A DNA stretch of 64,000 nt from Bacteroidia bacterium. Lineage in GTDB: Bacteria > Bacteroidota > Bacteroidia > J057. The notes beneath the pieces were generated by a model. The model made no database searches, was not told the origin of the DNA, and was given only the letters and a program-made list of their open reading frames with translations. The stretch lies in contig JALEFZ010000005.1 of assembly GCA_022760475.1 (NCBI GenBank), forward strand, positions 62,001-126,000, written 5' to 3'. Positions 18,070-26,991 of this stretch are shown here, in pieces. The stretch's first letter is position 1. Each line of letters opens with the position of its first letter. The position numbers and the translations under genes are program-made.

Positions 18070-18109
18070 TTCTACGAATCTGCAAATTATCATGTGACTG
18101 CCATATTTG

Positions 18110-18133
18110 ATCAGGATTTTGTAAAATCCTGAT
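18110..18133. terminator. Perfect hairpin between convergent nuoM and the TetR gene
   Basis: ATCAGGATTTT and AAAATCCTGAT flank GT. The T-rich and A-rich centre means neither strand has a long U tail after the stem. It is a likely transcription barrier for both genes but not a textbook terminator. Confidence 0.55.
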
Positions 18134-18183
18134 GTCAGGTCTAGTTGCATATCAATGGAGGAAGAAATTAAGGGCTTGTAGGA

Positions 18184-18807
18184 TTAGAATTTTCCGCAAT
18201 TGCAGATCTGCTCAATGGTCTTTTTCATCAATTGACTTCTAAGGTCGCTCTCACTAGCTTTTCCGGATGTATTGCCGAGTTCATCATCCATGTTTTGATA
18301 GTAATTTGTCCCTTCAAGTAAGGAAAGGATCAGTTTTGCCACCTTATCCGGTTCGGATACGTTTATGATATTGGCATCCCTGGCAATAGCAATCTCTTGG
18401 GTAAGCCTGCTTTCAACCCCTTTGTATAATTCTGAGAACTTCTTCTTGATCTCCTCGTTTCTTAAGCTCAAGGTAAATGCACTATAAAAAACTGTGGTAT
18501 CCAGGAAGTTACTCCACTTTATTCTGGAAATTACATCTACTACGTCCTCCCATCTTTCTTGAGGATCTGAGACATTAGAAAAATCGGGAAGTATATGGGA
18601 TGAGTAGGTTTCAATGATATATTCAATGAGCCCAAGCACCATCAAATCCTTCGATTTGAAATAGTGAATGATAAGGGAAGGATTAACATCCATTTTATTA
18701 GCAATCTTGGCTATCGACGCTCCCTCAAAGCCTTCCTCTATGATTACGGTATAGAAATGGTTCAGTATTTCCTGCCTACGAACATTCGCTTTACTTTTTC
18801 TTCCCAT
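18184..18807 (-). CDS. TetR-family transcriptional regulator
   Basis: 207 residues. The N-terminal helix-turn-helix (about 8-55) reads RRQEILNHFYTVIIEEGFEGASIAKIANKMDVNP with the typical IIHYFKSKDLMV recognition-helix end. The C-terminal ligand domain is not assignable. A CxxxCG-like tail (CNCGKF) closes the protein. It is divergent from htrA across 421 bp that contain several repeat elements and could be its own operators. Regulated targets and the ligand are unknown. Confidence 0.9.
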   Translation of the reverse strand: MGRKSKANVRRQEILNHFYTVIIEEGFEGASIAKIANKMDVNPSLIIHYFKSKDLMVLGLIEYIIETYSSHILPDFSNVSDPQERWEDVVDVISRIKWSNFLDTTVFYSAFTLSLRNEEIKKKFSELYKGVESRLTQEIAIARDANIINVSEPDKVAKLILSLLEGTNYYQNMDDELGNTSGKASESDLRSQLMKKTIEQICNCGKF

Positions 18808-18949
18808 GTTAGCTGTATTACCAGAAGGAGTACTTGTAATGGTAGCAAGGGCTTCAATTATACATAACTAGCCTGTACCATCCTTCCATTCTAGGATTTT
18901 CCACTGTTCTCCTGTTTCTAAAATAAGAAGGAATTAATACAATTCATGA

Positions 18950-18957
18950 CAAAATTA
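18950..18957 (-). promoter_or_regulatory. Putative -10 box for the TetR gene
   Basis: The minus strand reads TAATTTTG, an exact match to TAnnTTTG, 142 bp before the TetR start codon. No clear -33 element was seen. A very short frame begins with ATG two bases after the box. Confidence 0.4.
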
Positions 18958-19017
18958 GATTTTTATTATTTGAAAACTGTAAATTCTGTACGAGGTAAAT
19001 TGTTTTTAACTGAATGA

Positions 19018-19071
19018 ATTGCAGTCAGTTGTAATATTATTGCAGTTAGATATCCCTGAAATACAGGGATA
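19018..19071. promoter_or_regulatory. Paired direct repeat plus inverted repeat upstream of htrA
   Basis: ATTGCAGTCAG (19018-19028) and ATTGCAGTTAG (19039-19049) are copies with one mismatch, 21 bp apart. Right after them TATCCCTG and CAGGGATA (19051-19071) form a perfect inverted repeat with a 5-bp spacer. Together they sit just upstream of the htrA promoter. A TetR dimer site and a second activator site are both possible. Confidence 0.5.
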
Positions 19072-19085
19072 ATACTGATACATCC

Positions 19086-19117
19086 TTACAGATGAGCAAT
19101 TTAAGCTTATAGGTTTG
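19086..19117 (+). promoter_or_regulatory. Putative htrA promoter
   Basis: TAGGTTTG at 19110-19117 matches TAnnTTTG exactly. A TTAC at 19086-19089 is a weak -33 element at the optimal 20-bp spacing. Confidence 0.5.
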
Positions 19118-19228
19118 CAGGCGGTGTGGACTTTACTTAATTTATTTAAAATTCTTACGAAGATTCCAGAGGTTCAAACTCTATTAACTTAAACTCGTTA
19201 AATCTTCATAGCCTTTACACAAGAGTAT

Positions 19229-20761
19229 ATGATGACTAATAAACAAGTAGGCCTAATGGTTGGCTTTTCCTTCCTCTTGCTGATGATCGGGTCGGGAATG
19301 GGAGCTGCGATATATGCCACTTTTTTTGACAAGGGATACGGCCCAAAGGAAGCCAGAGAAATTCCAGCTGCATTCTCCAGATTTGAGGAAGCTCCTTTAG
19401 AAACTGCTCCAACTACCCCACCACCTTCCATGGAGCACCTGAAAGTAAGCCCACCAAGTTTTATTTCAGCCGCCGCCAAGTCAAGGCCCGCAGTAGTACA
19501 TATAAAGTCTTCTTACAACCGAAAAGGAAGAAACAGCAATGGCGATTTCTTTAGCAATCCCTTCAAAGACTTCTTCGACGAGGACAGACCCAGCACACCC
19601 AAGGGTATCGCAACGGGTTCAGGCGTTTTGATCTCCGGAGATGGATACATTGCTACCAATAACCACGTAATTGATCAGGCCGACGAGGTAGAAGTTACCT
19701 TATTTGACAACCGGATTTTCAAGGCAAAGGTAATTGGAAAGGATATTACTACTGACTTGGCACTCCTCAAAATCGAGGGAAGTGGATTGCCACACCTTAG
19801 TTTTGGCAATTCCGATCAGGTTCAAGTAGGTCAATGGGTACTTGCTGTGGGGAATCCCATGGACCTTACTTCCACAGTTACTGCTGGTATTGTGAGTGCT
19901 AAAGGACGAAACATCAATTTGCTCAGAGCTGATACAGAGTTGGCCATAGAATCATTTATCCAGACAGATGCTGCTGTTAACAAAGGAAATAGTGGAGGGG
20001 CACTGGTCAGCCTTGAAGGCAAGCTCATAGGTATCAACACCGCGATTGCTTCCAAAACGGGGTACTATGCCGGGTATTCTTTTGCAATTCCTTCATCCAT
20101 CGTCCAAAAGGTCATGGATGATCTGCTCCAATATGGCGAAGTAAAAAGGGGGTATCTTGGGGTATCTATCAGGCCCTTGGATGCGGCATTGGCAGAAAAA
20201 TATGACCTGAACGTACTAAAAGGAGCACTGGTGACCAATGTGAATCCAGACCTGGGGGCTTATGAGGCTGGAATTAGACCCAACGATGTGATTATCTCCG
20301 TAAACGACATCGTAGTTTCCAGTTCGTCCGAACTACAAGAACAGGTTAGCCGTTATCGCCCAGGTGAGTATGTCAGAATAAAAATCATCAGAAGAGAGAA
20401 GGAAATGGAACTAAGGGTTCTGCTGAAAGAACTGAAGCGCGAGAATCTGGCTTCCCGTACAGAGACTGAAGAGGAGGAAACAGGAGTGAAAGACATGGAG
20501 TTCAATGGAAGTAAATTCCGTAGGCTGACGCGCGACGAATATTGGGAGATGGGAGTAGAAGAAGGCATCATGGTTATGGAGCCCAATGAAAACATGAAAA
20601 AAGGTGGGATTCGAGAGAAGTTCATCATCACACATATCGATGGAAGAAGGGTACGCTCACTTGATGAGCTCAAAGAAGCCCTTGATGAGGTGGAGGAATA
20701 CATTACCATCAAGGGACAATTTGATAGTGGAAAAAATGCCACCTATAGTTTTAAATGGTAA
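19229..20761 (+). CDS. htrA: HtrA/DegP-type serine protease, membrane anchored
   Basis: 510 residues. An N-terminal membrane anchor (about 8-30) precedes a Pro-rich linker. The trypsin-like domain has the full triad: His146 in ATNNHVID, Asp176 in ITTDLALL and Ser255 in KGNSGGA. A first PDZ domain (about 305-400) starts GYLGVSIRPLD. A shorter second PDZ-like domain (about 430-505) contains WEMGVEEGIMVMEP and ITHIDGRRVRSLDEL. It degrades or refolds damaged periplasmic proteins. It is 38 bp upstream of pdxJ and may be co-transcribed. Regulation by envelope stress is plausible but only inferred from the family. Confidence 0.95.
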   Translation: MMTNKQVGLMVGFSFLLLMIGSGMGAAIYATFFDKGYGPKEAREIPAAFSRFEEAPLETAPTTPPPSMEHLKVSPPSFISAAAKSRPAVVHIKSSYNRKGRNSNGDFFSNPFKDFFDEDRPSTPKGIATGSGVLISGDGYIATNNHVIDQADEVEVTLFDNRIFKAKVIGKDITTDLALLKIEGSGLPHLSFGNSDQVQVGQWVLAVGNPMDLTSTVTAGIVSAKGRNINLLRADTELAIESFIQTDAAVNKGNSGGALVSLEGKLIGINTAIASKTGYYAGYSFAIPSSIVQKVMDDLLQYGEVKRGYLGVSIRPLDAALAEKYDLNVLKGALVTNVNPDLGAYEAGIRPNDVIISVNDIVVSSSSELQEQVSRYRPGEYVRIKIIRREKEMELRVLLKELKRENLASRTETEEEETGVKDMEFNGSKFRRLTRDEYWEMGVEEGIMVMEPNENMKKGGIREKFIITHIDGRRVRSLDELKEALDEVEEYITIKGQFDSGKNATYSFKW

Positions 20762-20799
20762 ATTGACAGCTTTCCTTAAATCCTTGCTTTAAGACATAC

Positions 20800-21546
20800 A
20801 TGGTTCAATTAAGCGTAAACCTAAATAAAGTTGCCCTGATCAGGAACTCGAGAGGGCATGACTATCCCAATCTTCTCAAAGTAGCTCAGGATTGCGTCAG
20901 TTTTGGTGCAGATGGCATTACTGTACATCCCCGTCCTGATGAGAGGCATACCCGTTACAGCGACATTCAGGTCCTAAAGGACAATCTTGATGTAGAATTG
21001 AACGTCGAAGGCTATCCATCAGAGAGCTTCCTCAATATGATTGAGGAGACCCGCCCTGCGCAGTGCACCTTGGTCCCGGATGCTCCGGATGCCATTACGT
21101 CAAATGCAGGCTGGGATACAATCAAGCATGAGGCTTATTTGAAAGACATCATCTCAAGGATATCCTCATGGGGAGTCCGTACATCTATTTTCATTGAGAC
21201 CCATCATGCCCTCATCGAAAAGGCAAAAGAAATTGGGACAGACAGGATTGAGCTTTATACCGAAGAATATGCCCGCCAATTTGCCGCTGGGAATAAACAA
21301 GCTGTTGAACCATACGCTTCTTCCGCTGCTTTGGCTCACAGCCTTGGACTCGGGGTAAATGCAGGGCATGATTTGAACCTTGACAACCTGGCCTGGCTTG
21401 CAGAATCATTACCTTCTTTGGACGAAGTTTCCATAGGCCATGCCTTGGTAACAGATGCCCTTTATCTTGGCCTCAGAGAAACCATAAGGAGATACCAAAC
21501 TTGTCTTGGTAAGACCGAAAGTAACTTTCTTCCAAAGGGAGGCTAA
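20800..21546 (+). CDS. pdxJ: Pyridoxine 5'-phosphate synthase
   Basis: 248 residues, close to the usual 240. A TIM-barrel enzyme that joins 1-deoxy-D-xylulose 5-phosphate and 3-amino-2-oxopropyl phosphate to give pyridoxine phosphate, the last ring-forming step of DXP-dependent vitamin B6 synthesis. The start SVNLNKVALIRNSRG, the TVHPRPDERH signature near residue 47 and GVNAGHDLNLDNL at about 185 are diagnostic. Its stop is six bases from that of the convergent DUF58 gene. Confidence 0.97.
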   Translation: MVQLSVNLNKVALIRNSRGHDYPNLLKVAQDCVSFGADGITVHPRPDERHTRYSDIQVLKDNLDVELNVEGYPSESFLNMIEETRPAQCTLVPDAPDAITSNAGWDTIKHEAYLKDIISRISSWGVRTSIFIETHHALIEKAKEIGTDRIELYTEEYARQFAAGNKQAVEPYASSAALAHSLGLGVNAGHDLNLDNLAWLAESLPSLDEVSIGHALVTDALYLGLRETIRRYQTCLGKTESNFLPKGG

Positions 21547-21552
21547 ATTGGT

Positions 21553-22896
21553 TTAGGCCATCCCCCGAGCTTTAAGCTCCAAATATTTGTTAAGGGTGTT
21601 AACCGTAAGATTGGCAGGAGGGGTAAGTATGGCTATGATGCCATGCTGCTCCAATTCCTTGGCAATTTGCTGCTTTTTGAAGGCAAAGTCCTCTCCAATG
21701 GTTTTGATATAAATTTCTTCCATGTCTTGAGGCTGGCTTTCCAGCAATTCATTCAATTCCGTATTTTCAAAAAACACCACCATCAACAGGTGATTTTGAG
21801 AAATGGATTGAAGGAAAGGCAATTGTCTTCTCATGGCTGAGATAGACTCAAAATTCGTAAAAAGAATCAGCAACGACCTGGCTGAAATTCTCCGCTTGGT
21901 CAGGCTGTAAAGCCTTTCATAATCTGCTTCCAGGAAGTCAGTTTCCTGCTTATAAAGCACCTCCATGATACGGTTCATCTGGATGGCTCGGTTGTCAGGA
22001 GGGATGATATTGTCTACTTTCTCGCAGAAAGTGATTAGGCCGGCCTTGTCGTGCTTGTGTATCGCAATGTTGCTGATGACCAGAGAAGCATTGATCGCAT
22101 AGTCCAGGAGGGAAAGCCCCTCAAATGGCATCTTCATGACCCTGCTTTTGTCCACCAGGCAATATACCTGCTGAGAGCGCTCATCCATATACTGATTGAC
22201 CATGATTTTACCTGCACGTGCAGTCGCCTTCCAGTTGATGGTGCGGTAGTCATCTCCTCGGACATATTCCTTGATCTGCTCAAACTCACTGGTGTGTCCC
22301 AATCTGCGGATCTGTTTTACACCAAATTCTGTGAGCCTGTTTGAAATAGCCATTAATTGGTATTTCCTCATTTGAATATAGGAAGGATAGCAAGGAACCA
22401 TATCCTCTCCCGCAAGTTTGTACCTCCTTTCTACCAATCCAAGAGGTCCGGATACAAAGGCGTTCAGTACACCAAATTTATATTCTCCTCGCTCGGTAGG
22501 TCTTAGGCTATATTCGAAGTCTTCTTCCCCATTTGAAGGTATTTTCAATGGAAAGTCCTCATCCCTGCGCTGAAACTGAAAGGGTACCTCGTCCTGAATT
22601 TTGACATGGGCTGTGAAGCCATAATTGTTCTTGAACTCCAGCTTGACAGGATTGTCATCTCCGTTTGAAAAACGCTCAGGTAGCTTTCTTTTTCCTTCTA
22701 ATCCATCTTTAGAAATAAAGAGGAGGAGCCCATCCAAAAACCCCATTAAGAGAAGTAAGAGAAGGGCAATTTTTGCAAAAAACAAAAGCTCTGGAAACAT
22801 ATAAGCCACCAGGAAAAGGGCTATCCCCACACCAAGCAGGAGAAAAAATCTGGGTGAGAGGTAAAGGGCTTTATAAAATCTGACGACTCTGTCCAT
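21553..22896 (-). CDS. DUF58 protein of the MoxR locus
   Basis: 447 residues. Two N-terminal membrane helices (about 16-34 and 38-60) are followed by an extracytoplasmic-like beta domain and then the DUF58 core (about 195-280), with DDYRTINWKATARAG at 216-229. The next segment LVDKSRVM starts a vWA-like fold, but the MIDAS motif is only partial (Asp249 and Ser251, no third Ser). DUF58 proteins occur beside MoxR ATPases and are thought to be chaperone substrates or partners. It is the last gene of the operon, two bases after moxR. Confidence 0.9.
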   Translation of the reverse strand: MDRVVRFYKALYLSPRFFLLLGVGIALFLVAYMFPELLFFAKIALLLLLLMGFLDGLLLFISKDGLEGKRKLPERFSNGDDNPVKLEFKNNYGFTAHVKIQDEVPFQFQRRDEDFPLKIPSNGEEDFEYSLRPTERGEYKFGVLNAFVSGPLGLVERRYKLAGEDMVPCYPSYIQMRKYQLMAISNRLTEFGVKQIRRLGHTSEFEQIKEYVRGDDYRTINWKATARAGKIMVNQYMDERSQQVYCLVDKSRVMKMPFEGLSLLDYAINASLVISNIAIHKHDKAGLITFCEKVDNIIPPDNRAIQMNRIMEVLYKQETDFLEADYERLYSLTKRRISARSLLILFTNFESISAMRRQLPFLQSISQNHLLMVVFFENTELNELLESQPQDMEEIYIKTIGEDFAFKKQQIAKELEQHGIIAILTPPANLTVNTLNKYLELKARGMA

Positions 22897-22898
22897 TG

Positions 22899-23969
22899 TT
22901 ACCTGGGCACTTCTACTTGTTCAAGGATATTTTTGATGGCGTCTTCTGGGGAACCACCCTCCATTTCCCTTTCAGGTGTCAGGATGATTCTATGCTGAAG
23001 GACAGGCGTAGCGACAAACTTGATGTCTTCGGGTGTTACGAAATCTCTTCCACGAATGGCTGCAATGGCTTTGGCAGTGGCCAAGATACCAATGGTAGCT
23101 CTGGGAGAAGCTCCGAGGAAGATTTCATTGCTGTTTCGGGTTTTCTGGATAATGTCCACAATGTACTTAAGGAGCTTTTCCTCTACCCTTATTTCCCTAA
23201 CGATCTGTTGATAGGCTTTGATTTCTTCTTTAGGCATTACCGCATTCACCATATTGGTTTCCTGCTGACCTTTTCGACCGTGATGACCTTCAAGGATTTT
23301 CAATTCCTCATCAGGATTGGGATAATCTACAGATATCTTGAAAATGAAGCGGTCTAACTGAGCTTCAGGTAGGCGGTATGTTCCTTCCTGCTCAATCGGG
23401 TTTTGTGTAGCAATCACGATGAACGGCAGTTCCATTTTCCTGGAAAAACCATCTGTAGTGATCTGACGCTCTTCCATTACCTCGAAGAGGGCAGCCTGGG
23501 TTTTGGCTGGAGCCCTGTTGATCTCATCAATCAGCACTACCTGCGAAAATATGGGGCCTTCCTTGAATTCAAATTGAGTCGTCTGAGGATTGAACACCGA
23601 CGTACCAATCACATCAGAAGGCATCAAGTCAGGGGTAAACTGAATCCTGGAAAAAGGAATTTCAAGGGATTTCGCCAAAAGTTTGGCAGAAAGGGTTTTG
23701 GCTACACCCGGAACCCCTTCAATGAGAACGTGACCATCCGCCAGAATGGCTGCAATCATCAGTTCGACCATTTTGTGCTGACCCACAATCACCTTCCCAA
23801 TCTCCGCTTTGATCTGGTCTACTGCCTTTCTAAATGCTTGAAGTTCAGTTCTGGCACCAAATAGTTCTTCTTCCTGAGGAGTTTCCTCTTGTACATTTTC
23901 CTGTTCAGGAGTTTCCACCTGAGGGATTTCCTGCTGTGATTCTTCTTGTGGGTTAATTGCGTCTTCCAT
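22899..23969 (-). CDS. MoxR-family AAA+ ATPase
   Basis: 356 residues. The N-terminal 40 residues are very rich in Glu and Gln and look disordered. The AAA+ core has Walker A GVPGVAKT (85-92), Walker B VVLIDE (144-149), a sensor-1 ATQNP (about 185-190) and the MoxR lid with SPRATIGIL. MoxR ATPases are chaperones thought to mature vWA-domain partners, often inserting metals or assembling complexes. In this operon DUF58 is the closest candidate partner. Cytoplasmic. Confidence 0.95.
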   Translation of the reverse strand: MEDAINPQEESQQEIPQVETPEQENVQEETPQEEELFGARTELQAFRKAVDQIKAEIGKVIVGQHKMVELMIAAILADGHVLIEGVPGVAKTLSAKLLAKSLEIPFSRIQFTPDLMPSDVIGTSVFNPQTTQFEFKEGPIFSQVVLIDEINRAPAKTQAALFEVMEERQITTDGFSRKMELPFIVIATQNPIEQEGTYRLPEAQLDRFIFKISVDYPNPDEELKILEGHHGRKGQQETNMVNAVMPKEEIKAYQQIVREIRVEEKLLKYIVDIIQKTRNSNEIFLGASPRATIGILATAKAIAAIRGRDFVTPEDIKFVATPVLQHRIILTPEREMEGGSPEDAIKNILEQVEVPR

Positions 23970-24007
23970 AAAAAGTACTGATTTGACATCCAGGCATTTT
24001 TACAATC

Positions 24008-25240
24008 CTATCTGCCATTTTTATTGTAAAAACTTTCAATTTCATTGCTTAACTGGACAAGGGTATTTGGCAAAATATCCGCTTGACTTTGAACACGTTT
24101 GATTTGCCTGACCAGTATCCTGATTTCCTTCTCCTCCATACCTGTCTTACCCGTCAACTGTTTCTCAAAGCGCTCGTCCAACTGGTTGGTTTTGATGTTG
24201 TACCTGCTTCTGATATGCGCCAAGAATACCCTGATTTTCTTTTCCGCAACCAGTTTATGCTTTTCTCCAACGGTCTTTTTATTTCTTTCAAACAAATATA
24301 AGCGACCTATTGTCTCTGTAAATTCCAGGGTGGAGTTTCTTAGTGGCTTGATAATGGGAACAAGGCGTTGTCTACGCTTACCTCCTAGGAAAACATAGGC
24401 AAGGCTGCCAAAAATCAGGATATTGAAAGCCCATCTTAGTGCTTCATGCTGCTTGATATATTCCCACAATCCAGGAGATTGATTGCTTCTGGGGGGAGTA
24501 TCACCACTGCTTGCAGGCCTCTCCGGTTTGTAATAATTATCCCAGAAGATGGTTTCTTTCTCAGGTAAACTAGCCAGGATTTCTTCTATGTAGTGGACTT
24601 CCGGATTTCTCAGTAGGTAATAATTGGTAAAGGCCAGGGGGTGTGTACTCAATGTGAAGTAGCCTTCTCCATATTTAAGCCTGATATTCAATACTTCCTT
24701 TTCATTTCTTTTTGAAAGGACCTGGCCATTGATCTCATCCCAATAGGAAAAATAGTTTCCCAAATGGCTATTCGCGAAGCGATATCTCTCCCCCGACTTT
24801 TCCATCTCTACATCCATTGAATCTTTATTATCTAAGGCATAGTAGGAGGTGATGAGGTCTAACTCTTGTAAAAACTCAGTCGAGAAATAGTTAGCTGCTA
24901 CAAAAGCCTCATTGCCTTCGTCAACAAACCTGAGGAGTTCCTCATACTTATAAGCTTCAGGTTCATATCTATCAGCAACAATGAAAAGCAACACATCCTG
25001 AAGGTGGGCATAGGCAAGGGTATCAAATGGTCCTTTATCCAGTTTGTAGATGGTATCCACCGGGAAAAAGTCCTCCAGCCTTTCAAATAACAGTTTACTC
25101 CCAAAAGGCCTTGGAGAGTTATCTGAAAAGGATGGTTTCCAGTTTTTTGATGGGCCTTGGCTTCTTACAAATCCAGCAATGATGGCAATCAGCAAAACGC
25201 CAACAATGATCCAAATTATGATGCCCCTATTTCCTCTCAT
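24008..25240 (-). CDS. DUF4350 membrane protein of the MoxR locus
   Basis: 410 residues. A first transmembrane helix at 6-24 is followed by the DUF4350 domain (NWKPSFSDNSPRPFGSKLLFERL at about 33-55), an extracytoplasmic region to about 270, and a second membrane helix (about 276-290, WAFNILIFGSLAYVFLGG) with a charged cytoplasmic tail. The fold of DUF4350 is thought to resemble glutamine-amidotransferase-like domains, but no catalytic Cys was recognised. It overlaps the preceding DUF4129 gene by four bases, so the two are translationally coupled. Confidence 0.85.
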   Translation of the reverse strand: MRGNRGIIIWIIVGVLLIAIIAGFVRSQGPSKNWKPSFSDNSPRPFGSKLLFERLEDFFPVDTIYKLDKGPFDTLAYAHLQDVLLFIVADRYEPEAYKYEELLRFVDEGNEAFVAANYFSTEFLQELDLITSYYALDNKDSMDVEMEKSGERYRFANSHLGNYFSYWDEINGQVLSKRNEKEVLNIRLKYGEGYFTLSTHPLAFTNYYLLRNPEVHYIEEILASLPEKETIFWDNYYKPERPASSGDTPPRSNQSPGLWEYIKQHEALRWAFNILIFGSLAYVFLGGKRRQRLVPIIKPLRNSTLEFTETIGRLYLFERNKKTVGEKHKLVAEKKIRVFLAHIRSRYNIKTNQLDERFEKQLTGKTGMEEKEIRILVRQIKRVQSQADILPNTLVQLSNEIESFYNKNGR

Positions 25241-25914
25241 TTTACCTGATTAATGAAGTTTTGAAAATAAGGTTTCATTCGTTCGTAGTTTCCTGCATTG
25301 GTAGGGAAATCTCCATACCAGACATGTTCAAATACCATTGAGATCGTGTCAAAAGGGTCTTTGAGAGACAGCTTGCTGATTTCATAGTAGTAATCCCGGT
25401 TGGTTTTATTCTTTTGCCAATGGATCAGCTTTCTGTCGTTTAGTTTCTTTAATGCCCTGAGAAATTGCCACCTGATGGCAAGGCGGTAATTGCCTGCATG
25501 CTCTGCGTCCAGAATCCGCTGGCCGAAATTCATGATCTTGATGTCATCAATTTCCTCTTCTTCAGCCAAGGCCTGACTGGCCACTCCTCGATTTAACTTT
25601 CTGAAATTGCCATATTGGTTGATCAGCAGTGCGGCTATTATTCCGAAGGCCACAAAAATAATGATGTACATGAACCACCTGCCAATCCTGGCCGCAGTCA
25701 TTTGGGCATCCAGTTCGGAGCCATAGAGGTCAGGCTCTTTTACTTCTTCAGGCCCTGGTTGTAAACCATATTGGTATTCCTTATCCTGTCTATACTCCTC
25801 CAGGGATTCTTTTTTAAAACTTCGATCCTGAGCCAACAACTGGCCATGAGGCATTGATACTCCTAAAAGAAGGACAATGTAGGCGGCTTTGATATGTCGG
25901 AAAGATAATTTCAC
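25237..25914 (-). CDS. DUF4129 membrane protein of the MoxR locus
   Basis: 225 residues with an N-terminal signal or membrane segment (about 10-29, ending GQLLAQ), a transmembrane helix (about 80-101, WFMYIIIFVAFGIIAALLI) and a C-terminal cytoplasmic DUF4129 domain (AGNYRLAIRWQFLRALKKLNDR, then DYYYEISKL, then VFEHVWYGDFP). The W-x-R-W-x-F/Y pattern and LKKL match DUF4129 domains, which in other organisms are fused to transglutaminase-like proteins. Function unknown. Confidence 0.82.
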   Translation of the reverse strand: MKLSFRHIKAAYIVLLLGVSMPHGQLLAQDRSFKKESLEEYRQDKEYQYGLQPGPEEVKEPDLYGSELDAQMTAARIGRWFMYIIIFVAFGIIAALLINQYGNFRKLNRGVASQALAEEEEIDDIKIMNFGQRILDAEHAGNYRLAIRWQFLRALKKLNDRKLIHWQKNKTNRDYYYEISKLSLKDPFDTISMVFEHVWYGDFPTNAGNYERMKPYFQNFINQVK

Positions 25915-25926
25915 TAAAATAGTTTG

Positions 25927-26919
25927 TTAAATGACATCGTCCAGCGTTGCATCCTGAAGGCCAAGTTTTTTGGCAGTAAGTCCAGGATAAATCCAATAAT
26001 ACCAAACAATAAACGCCAGAGAAGAAATGATGATGAGTAGCTTAAATACGATGTTCATATCAGTTAAGCGGGTAACGAAGCCTTCCAGAAATGCGGCGGT
26101 AATTATGACAGGCAAGAGACCAATCATCATTTTGATTCCAGCTTTTGCATTCCTTCTAAGGGAATGAATCCGTTTATAAGTGCCTGGAAAGAGGATGCCA
26201 TAGCCTATCATGAAGCCACCGGCTCCTGAAAGCACAATGGCAGTAATTTCAAGGGTACCATGAATATATATAATTGGCCACGCTTCCATGGCTTTTCCAT
26301 ATCTGTGAAAGAATGCCAGGAATGCCCCCACCATCACCCCATTTATGAATAAGTAATAAGCCGTACCAACCCCAAAAAGTATTCCCCACATGAAGGTTTG
26401 GAGCATTACGCCTACATTATTAAAGGCAATGCGTAGGAAAACTATCAAAGGTTCCCCTCCTCGATACACATCTCCAGGTTCCCCTTTTTCAATATTTTCA
26501 ATGGTCATGTTTACATAGCTGTCTCCAAGGACAACTCTGGCTGTTTCATCCGACTTAAGTGTCATGAACCATCCCACCAGGAAGAAAAAGGTGAAAATAC
26601 CAAAGGCGATGTAAAGAAATTTTCTTGAGTGGTAATAGATAAGAGGAAGGTCTTTGGTGAAGAAACGGAGGATGCGGTTTTCATCCGAGTTTTTGTTTCT
26701 GTAGATCAATAAGTAAGTCCTGGCCGCTAACCCATTCAGGTATTTTACGGTTTTGCTTTTGGGATAAAAAGTCCGGGCGTATGCCAAATCATCGGTCAAT
26801 TGGATATATAATTCTTCCAATCGGTCAGGATTGAGCCCTTCTACATGGTTGCCAAATAATTTTTCTTCATATTCCTCCCATTTTTTCTTGTTTTTATGAA
26901 GAAATGCGGGTTCTCTCAT
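25927..26919 (-). CDS. SpoIIM-family integral membrane protein
   Basis: 330 residues with five or six transmembrane helices. The hydrophilic N-terminus (1-85) carries FYPKSKTVKYLNGLAARTYLLIYR. The conserved SpoIIM/DUF95 core spans about 150-290 with NNVGVMLQTFMWGILFGVGTAYYLFINGVMVGAFLAFF and IIYIHGTLEITAIVLSGAGGFMIGYG. The same family includes Bacillus SpoIIM, but here no sporulation is expected. It is the first gene of the operon: SpoIIM, DUF4129, DUF4350, MoxR, DUF58. The TAATTCTG at 26948-26941 (minus) is a weak -10 candidate. Confidence 0.88.
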   Translation of the reverse strand: MREPAFLHKNKKKWEEYEEKLFGNHVEGLNPDRLEELYIQLTDDLAYARTFYPKSKTVKYLNGLAARTYLLIYRNKNSDENRILRFFTKDLPLIYYHSRKFLYIAFGIFTFFFLVGWFMTLKSDETARVVLGDSYVNMTIENIEKGEPGDVYRGGEPLIVFLRIAFNNVGVMLQTFMWGILFGVGTAYYLFINGVMVGAFLAFFHRYGKAMEAWPIIYIHGTLEITAIVLSGAGGFMIGYGILFPGTYKRIHSLRRNAKAGIKMMIGLLPVIITAAFLEGFVTRLTDMNIVFKLLIIISSLAFIVWYYWIYPGLTAKKLGLQDATLDDVI

Positions 26920-26991
26920 CTTATGCCCTTATCTTAATGCCAGAATTACTTCATTTAAGTATTTTGAGGGAAGTTAGAATAAAAAATTGAA

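Larger units (their letters stand above)
18808..19228. other. 421-bp divergent TetR-htrA intergenic region
   Basis: It holds a TAATTTTG box for the TetR side (18957-18950 on minus), a direct-repeat and inverted-repeat block at 19018-19071, and a TAGGTTTG box for htrA at 19110-19117. The htrA leader would be about 110 nt. No extra gene was seen. Confidence 0.55.
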
